From CAMDBL01 sp964498125 (GTDB lineage Bacteria > Pseudomonadota > Alphaproteobacteria > Rhizobiales > Hyphomicrobiaceae), in contig CAZCGE010000059.1 of assembly GCA_964498125.1 (NCBI GenBank), positions 1-64,000 on the forward strand: a stretch of 64,000 nucleotides of DNA. The letters run 5' to 3'. A program made the position numbers and the translations under genes. The first letter of the stretch is position 1. Each line of letters begins with the position of its first letter. This document shows, one piece after another, positions 59,684 through 64,000 of the stretch. The notes under the pieces are model-generated. The model was not told where the DNA came from, searched no databases, and saw nothing but the letters and a program-made list of their open reading frames with translations.

Positions 59684-60667
59684 TCATTCCGCCGGCTTCA
59701 GCGGCTTCAGCGACAGGGGGTCGGCGTGCTCGCGCGGCACCACTTTGTTACGCTCGCGCCTGAGTTGCGCCTCGCGCCGCACGATGTAGGCCGCCGAGGC
59801 AAAAATCACGGCGGCGCCGACCCAGGTCCACACGTCCGTCGGCTCGCTAAAGAAGATCCAGGCCAGGCAGACCGCGAACGGCAGCCGCGAGAACTCGAAG
59901 GTGAAGACCAGCGAGGCGTCCGTTGCCGCGAAACCGCGGGCGATCGCCGCGTGGCCGAACACCGCGCACACGCCCATGCCGATTAGATATGGCATCAGCT
60001 CCAGGGCCGGCCATTGCCAGACGAACAGCGCCGGCACCAGCGTCATCGGCGTCAGCAGCACGTGCGAGATGAAAACGATTTTGTCGGCGTCGTCCTCGGT
60101 GGTCAGCTGCTTGACCAGCGGACCGATCAGGCCGTGCGCGACAGCCGAGACCAGCGCCAGCAGTTGCCCGGTGCTGACCGGCTCGAGGCCGGGCCTGAGG
60201 ATGATCATGGCGCCGAGGAAGCCGACCGCCAGCGCCGTCATGCGCCGCGCCCGGATCACCTCGCCGAGGAACAGGGCGGCGAACAGCGTGCCAAACAGCG
60301 GCCCGAGGAAACTGATGGCCGTCACCTGACCCAGCGGCACGAGCTTCAGCGCCACGAACCAGGCATACATGGAGACGAGGCTGAGCCCTGCCCGCATCCA
60401 GTATTTGCCGAACTGCCGGGACTGGACCAGCGAGGGGCCGCGCCATGCCAGCAACGGCAGCATCAGCAGCAGGACCGAGAAATTGCGGAAGAACATCACC
60501 TGCTCGGGCTCGAGCCCGCTGCGGTAGAGGTGCTTGGCAAAGGCGGCAATGCCCGACATCAGTATCATCGCCAGCGTCACCCAGAAGATGCCGGCGACGG
60601 GATCGGAGGCGCGACCGGCCGCGCCTGAGTTCTTGAGCGCGGCTGAAAGGCCGGCAAATCGCGTCAT
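59684..60667 (-). CDS. DMT-superfamily (EamA) exporter
   Basis: The protein of about 327 residues has ten predicted membrane segments in two EamA repeats: AGIFWVTLAMILMSGIAAFA and VTAISFLGPLFGTLFAALFLGEVI in the first half, and LLALVSAVAHGLIGPLVKQL with DASLVFTFEFSRLPFAVCLA and WVGAAVIFASAAYIV in the second. It is a metabolite exporter of unknown substrate. ATG 60667 is chosen, but an in-frame ATG at 60709 could add 14 residues. It is divergent from the amidase gene. Confidence 0.87.
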   Translation of the reverse strand: MTRFAGLSAALKNSGAAGRASDPVAGIFWVTLAMILMSGIAAFAKHLYRSGLEPEQVMFFRNFSVLLLMLPLLAWRGPSLVQSRQFGKYWMRAGLSLVSMYAWFVALKLVPLGQVTAISFLGPLFGTLFAALFLGEVIRARRMTALAVGFLGAMIILRPGLEPVSTGQLLALVSAVAHGLIGPLVKQLTTEDDADKIVFISHVLLTPMTLVPALFVWQWPALELMPYLIGMGVCAVFGHAAIARGFAATDASLVFTFEFSRLPFAVCLAWIFFSEPTDVWTWVGAAVIFASAAYIVRREAQLRRERNKVVPREHADPLSLKPLKPAE

Positions 60668-60874
60668 GTTTATCGCCAAGGAGAAGGTCACTATGGGTGA
60701 GCGCCGCATGAATCGTGTTCCAGGGACCATGGAACCGTTCATTCGTTCTAGACAAGGCATGGCGGGAAAGCGACTGACATGCCAGTCATGCGCCATACGC
60801 AGGGCACTTGAGTTGCCGCCCCGCCTGCTTCATGACTTGCGCCGATGATCCCGTTGAACACAAGGGAAAGCGAC

Positions 60875-62308
60875 ATGAGCGAGCCTTGCGACCTCTCGGC
60901 CATCGAGGCGCGTCGCCTGATTGGGCTGAAGCAACTGTCGCCCGTCGAATTGCTCGAAAGCTGCCTCAAACGCATCGATCGCACCAACGGCAAATTGAAT
61001 GCGATCGTCGCCCGCGATGACAAGGCCGCGCGCGCTGCCGCCAAGGCGGCCGAGCAGGCCGTCATGCGCGGCGAGGAACTGGGCCTGCTGCACGGGCTGC
61101 CGACCGGCGTCAAGGATTTGGAGGCGACCGCCGGGCTGCGAACGACCTATGGCTCGCTGCTCTACAAGGACAACGTGCCGGACGCCGACGATAACATGGT
61201 GGCGAACGTGCGCGGCGAGGGCGCCGTCTTCGTCGGCAAGACCAACACGCCGGAATTCGGCGCCGGCGCGCAGACCACCAACCGTGTCTATGGCGCTACC
61301 GGCAATCCTTTCGACCCCGCCAAGACCTGCGCCGGCTCATCGGGCGGCTCAGCGGTGGCGCTGGCCACGGGGCAGGCCATACTGGCCACCGGATCAGACT
61401 ATGCCGGCAGCCTGCGGACGCCGGCCGCTTTCTGCGGTGTGGTCGGCTTCCGGCCATCGCCCGGCATGGTGCCGGGCAGCAAGCGTGCGGTATCCCTCAA
61501 CCCCTTCTCGGTGCTGGGGCCGATGGGCCGCTCGGTTGCCGATGCGCACTTGTTGCTCAAGGCGCAGCTCGACATCGATCGCGCCGACCCGTTCTCGAGC
61601 GACGATTGCCTGAATATTCCCGAACAGCTAGCGGCCGTCGACCTCGGTTCGGTGCGCGCCGCCTTCACGGTCGATTTCGGCCAGGCCCCCGTCGATCGGG
61701 GCATTGCCGACACCTTCCGGGCGCGCGTCGAGGCCGTTGCGTCGGTGTTCGCCGCGGCCGAGTACAGCCACCCGGATTTCTCCGGCATCCACGATGTGTT
61801 CGAGGTGTTCCGCGGTCTCAACTTCGTCGCGGCGCACCACGAGCGGTTGAAGAACCAGCGCGAGCTGCTCGGCCCCAACGTCATCAGCAACATCGAGCAC
61901 GGCCTTAAATTCTCACTCGCGGATGTGTCGCGCGCGCATGTCGAGCAGACGCGGCTCTATCACAGCTATCGGGCGTTCTTTAAGGATGTCGACGTGCTGA
62001 TCGCGCCGGCCGCCGCCGTGTCGCCGTTCCCGCACACGCAGCTGTTCGTCACCGAGATCAATGGCGAGAAGATGCCCAACTACACGCGCTGGATGGCGCT
62101 GGCCTACATCCCGACCATGATGCTGTCGTGCGCGGCCTGCATTCCTTGTGGCCTGGACCAGCACGGAATGCCGTTCGGTATCCAGATCGTCGGGCCCAAG
62201 GGCGCCGATGCTCTGGTGTTGCAGGTCGCGCACAGCCTCGAGCAAGTGCTGGCCGGCATCCCGGAGACGCGTCGGCCGATGCCGGATCTGAATGCGCTGA
62301 TGGCTTGA
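60875..62308 (+). CDS. Amidase-signature family enzyme
   Basis: The 477-residue protein has the amidase triad: Lys80 in GLPTGVKDLEAT, the glycine/serine stretch CAGSSGGSAVALATG (154-160), and the nucleophile Ser179 in GSDYAGSLRTPAAF. It hydrolyses an amide of unknown nature. The start at ATG 60875 follows AGGGAAAGCG. It is followed after 24 bases by a TctC/Bug receptor, so it may act on an amide imported by that route. No GatB partner is present, so it is not GatA. Confidence 0.92.
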   Translation: MSEPCDLSAIEARRLIGLKQLSPVELLESCLKRIDRTNGKLNAIVARDDKAARAAAKAAEQAVMRGEELGLLHGLPTGVKDLEATAGLRTTYGSLLYKDNVPDADDNMVANVRGEGAVFVGKTNTPEFGAGAQTTNRVYGATGNPFDPAKTCAGSSGGSAVALATGQAILATGSDYAGSLRTPAAFCGVVGFRPSPGMVPGSKRAVSLNPFSVLGPMGRSVADAHLLLKAQLDIDRADPFSSDDCLNIPEQLAAVDLGSVRAAFTVDFGQAPVDRGIADTFRARVEAVASVFAAAEYSHPDFSGIHDVFEVFRGLNFVAAHHERLKNQRELLGPNVISNIEHGLKFSLADVSRAHVEQTRLYHSYRAFFKDVDVLIAPAAAVSPFPHTQLFVTEINGEKMPNYTRWMALAYIPTMMLSCAACIPCGLDQHGMPFGIQIVGPKGADALVLQVAHSLEQVLAGIPETRRPMPDLNALMA

Positions 62309-62332
62309 ACCTTGGACGTACGGAGACCGCCG

Positions 62333-63307
62333 ATGACGATGGCCCGATGCTGTGTGCTGGCTGTGGTTGCGCTGATGGCGCCGGCGACGACGACATTCGC
62401 CCAGCAGTTCCCCTCCAAGACCATTCGCATCGTCGTGCCCTATCCTGCGGGCGGGCCGACGGATGCGCTGGCGCGCCTCGTCGCCCAGGATATCGCCGGG
62501 CCGCTCGGCCAGGCGGTGATCGTCGAGAATCGGCCGGGAGCCGCCGGTGCCATTGGCACGCGCGAGGTGGCCAAGGCCGAGCCCGACGGGCATACGATTG
62601 TGCTCGGCAACAACCAGACGCACGCCACCAATGCCATCCTGATGAAGGATCTCGGCTACGATCCGCAACGGGATTTCACGCCGGTTGCGGGCCTCGCCGA
62701 TCTGCAGCACGCCCTGGTCGTCAGCAAGGCTCTCGGCGTCAACTCCGTCGCCGAGCTGGTGGCGCTGGCCAAGAAGGACCCGGGCAAGCTCAACTATGGC
62801 TCGACCGGCCAGGGCTCCGGCTCGCATCTGACCATGGAGCTGTTCAAGGCGCGGACGGGCATCGCCATGCAGCACGTGCCATTTGCTGGTGCCGCGCCGA
62901 TGGCCTTGGAGATCGTCGCCGGCCGCATCGATGTCGCTTTCTCGACGCTGTCGGCGGTGCTGGGCCAGATTCAGGGCGGCGCGATGACGTCGCTGGCCAT
63001 CGCCTCCAACGTGCGCGCGCCGCAGCTGCCGAACGTGCCGCTGCTGAAGGAGCAAGGCGTCCTCGACGCGGAAGGTGACAGCTGGCTTGCCCTGTTTGCG
63101 CCGGCCAAGGTGCCGCCGGCGGCTCTCGACAAGCTGTCGAAGGCGGTGCTGGAGGCAATGGCCAAGCCGCCGATTGTCGACGCCGCGACCAAGCTCGGCA
63201 TCGCCGTCAACGTGCGTGGGCCGGCGGCGTTCCGGTCCTATCACGCCGACGAAATGCAGAAATGGGGCGACGTGGTGCGCATCGCCAACGTCAAAGTCGG
63301 CGGCTGA
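62333..63307 (+). CDS. TctC/Bug-type solute receptor
   Basis: The 324-residue protein has a Sec signal (CCVLAVVALMAPATTTFAQ) and the canonical Bug opening FPSKTIRIVVPYPAGGPTDA, with VIVENRPGAAGAIGTREVAK, NYGSTGQGSGSHLTMELFK, HVPFAGAAPMALEIVAGRID and RAPQLPNVPLLKEQGV. It binds a small carboxylate in the periplasm. The ATG at 62333 has GGAG about 10 bases upstream. It follows the amidase gene closely and is probably co-transcribed. Its permease may be the TctAB at 6929-8990 or another elsewhere. Confidence 0.93.
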   Translation: MTMARCCVLAVVALMAPATTTFAQQFPSKTIRIVVPYPAGGPTDALARLVAQDIAGPLGQAVIVENRPGAAGAIGTREVAKAEPDGHTIVLGNNQTHATNAILMKDLGYDPQRDFTPVAGLADLQHALVVSKALGVNSVAELVALAKKDPGKLNYGSTGQGSGSHLTMELFKARTGIAMQHVPFAGAAPMALEIVAGRIDVAFSTLSAVLGQIQGGAMTSLAIASNVRAPQLPNVPLLKEQGVLDAEGDSWLALFAPAKVPPAALDKLSKAVLEAMAKPPIVDAATKLGIAVNVRGPAAFRSYHADEMQKWGDVVRIANVKVGG

Positions 63308-63489
63308 AGGCTATCGTTTTTTACCGGCGATTGCCGCGGATTCCGCGAATGTGATTTGGCGGGCCGGGGTCGGCTGGGGTAATTTGTCGCGACTGGACGT
63401 TTTTTACTGCGATTCGTAAGTCTTGGCAGACCGGGGACGCTTCGTTTCACGCAACTGAGCGCCGGGCCGAAGTGTCGGGGAGAAATGCA

Positions 63490-64000
63490 ATGACACAGAA
63501 CCTCTTACGGGTTGGTCTCGCAGCTGCGGCAATCCTGGTTGGCGCCATACCCGCGTTCGCCGAAAAACGCGTCGCGCTGGTGATCGGCAATGGCGCCTAC
63601 AAGAACACCGTCGAGCTGCCGAATGCGCCAGCCGATGCCCAGGCGGTGACGGGATCGCTGCGCCGGCTCGGATTTCATGTGGTCGAAGGCATCAACCTCT
63701 CGCATTCGGGCATGACCGACAAGCTCAGGGAATTCAGCCGTGCGCTGGTCGGCGCCGAAGTTGGCATGTTCTTCTATGCCGGGCATGGTCTGCAGGTCGC
63801 TGGCGAGAACCATCTGGTGGCCGTCGATGCCGCCTTGAAGCGCGAGGGCGATCTGGAATTCGAGACCATGAAGGTCGATCAGGTGCTGCGGCAGATGCAG
63901 CGCGAGACCAAGGTCAAGGTCGTGATCCTCGATGCCTGCCGCGACAATCCCCTGGCGCAGGAGCTGTCGCGCTCGATGGCGCAGTCAGGTCCGGCAAGTC
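63490..64000 (+). CDS. Caspase-like (peptidase C14) protein, N-terminal part
   Basis: The visible 170 residues start with a signal peptide (VGLAAAAILVGAIPAFA) and then a caspase-like domain: KRVALVIGNGAYKNTVELPN, GMFFYAGHGLQVAGENHLVA with catalytic His99, and VKVVILDACRDNPLAQELSR with catalytic Cys150. It is a secreted caspase-fold protease, common in alphaproteobacteria. The gene runs beyond the window. GGGGAG precedes ATG 63490. Confidence 0.9.
   Translation, partial: MTQNLLRVGLAAAAILVGAIPAFAEKRVALVIGNGAYKNTVELPNAPADAQAVTGSLRRLGFHVVEGINLSHSGMTDKLREFSRALVGAEVGMFFYAGHGLQVAGENHLVAVDAALKREGDLEFETMKVDQVLRQMQRETKVKVVILDACRDNPLAQELSRSMAQSGPAS

Noticed and set aside
60014..60628. A 204-codon plus frame opposite the DMT exporter
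   Set aside because: Gln/Arg/His-rich antisense shadow of a membrane protein gene.

Overview
The window is high-GC chromosomal DNA from an alphaproteobacterium, most likely of the order Hyphomicrobiales (Rhizobiales). The evidence is the gene set: ethylmalonyl-CoA pathway genes (ccr, ecm), the polyhydroxyalkanoate regulator PhaR, heme A synthase beside a DUF2842 gene, and several Bug/TctC-type solute receptors. Two copies of a two-palindrome repeat of about 105 bp also resemble the intergenic mosaic elements known from rhizobia. No species call is possible from sequence reading alone. No rRNA, tRNA or CRISPR array was seen.

Layout. 0-9 kb: an Rhs remnant, a methyltransferase, a small secreted protein, a protein-arginine-methyltransferase-like gene, and a tripartite tricarboxylate transporter (tctC, an LVIVD-repeat gene, tctB, tctA). 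9-14.2 kb: toxin-antitoxin (TA) modules around lepA: hicBA with a broken hicB, a RelE/ParE-type pair, a lower-GC insert with a GIY-YIG-like gene, lepA, and a DUF433/DUF5615 pair. 14.3-18.4 kb: trmD, a DUF1330 gene, pyrF, rpsP and ffh, with rimM and rplS missing from their usual places. 18.5-22.5 kb: two tandem glutathione transferases, a small zinc-finger-like protein, a Gfo/Idh/MocA oxidoreductase and an XRE regulator. 22.6-30.6 kb: ccr and ecm, rpmF, membrane proteins, a PAS/GGDEF/EAL protein with a degenerate cyclase site, and phaR. 30.8-37.3 kb: two related flavin monooxygenases flanking glnS and a PIN-domain TA pair. 37.4-48.3 kb: a J-domain membrane protein, a TAXI receptor, and an exopolysaccharide-type trio (glycosyltransferase, asparagine synthetase, chain-length regulator). 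48.3-64 kb: DUF2842, ctaA, a HAD hydrolase, a gamma-glutamyltransferase, a Panacea-type TA candidate, a GMC oxidoreductase, dinD, an alpha/beta hydrolase, cupins, a DMT exporter, an amidase, a second TctC receptor and the start of a caspase-like protein.

The most notable pattern is that the 3' ends of two housekeeping genes are duplicated next to TA modules. About 140 bp of the glnS 3' end recurs 1.5 kb downstream, with a two-gene PIN-domain module lying between the copies. The lepA 3' end recurs twice, first directly before a RelE/ParE pair and again directly before hicBA. This looks like repeated insertion of TA cassettes at the 3' ends of protein-coding genes, each leaving a displaced gene tail behind. 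No integrase is present, so the mechanism is inferred.

Most other genes are ordinary metabolism and transport. ccr and ecm act together in acetyl-CoA assimilation, TctA and TctB form a carboxylate importer fed by TctC receptors, and the GT4/AsnB/chain-length trio suggests part of a surface polysaccharide locus.
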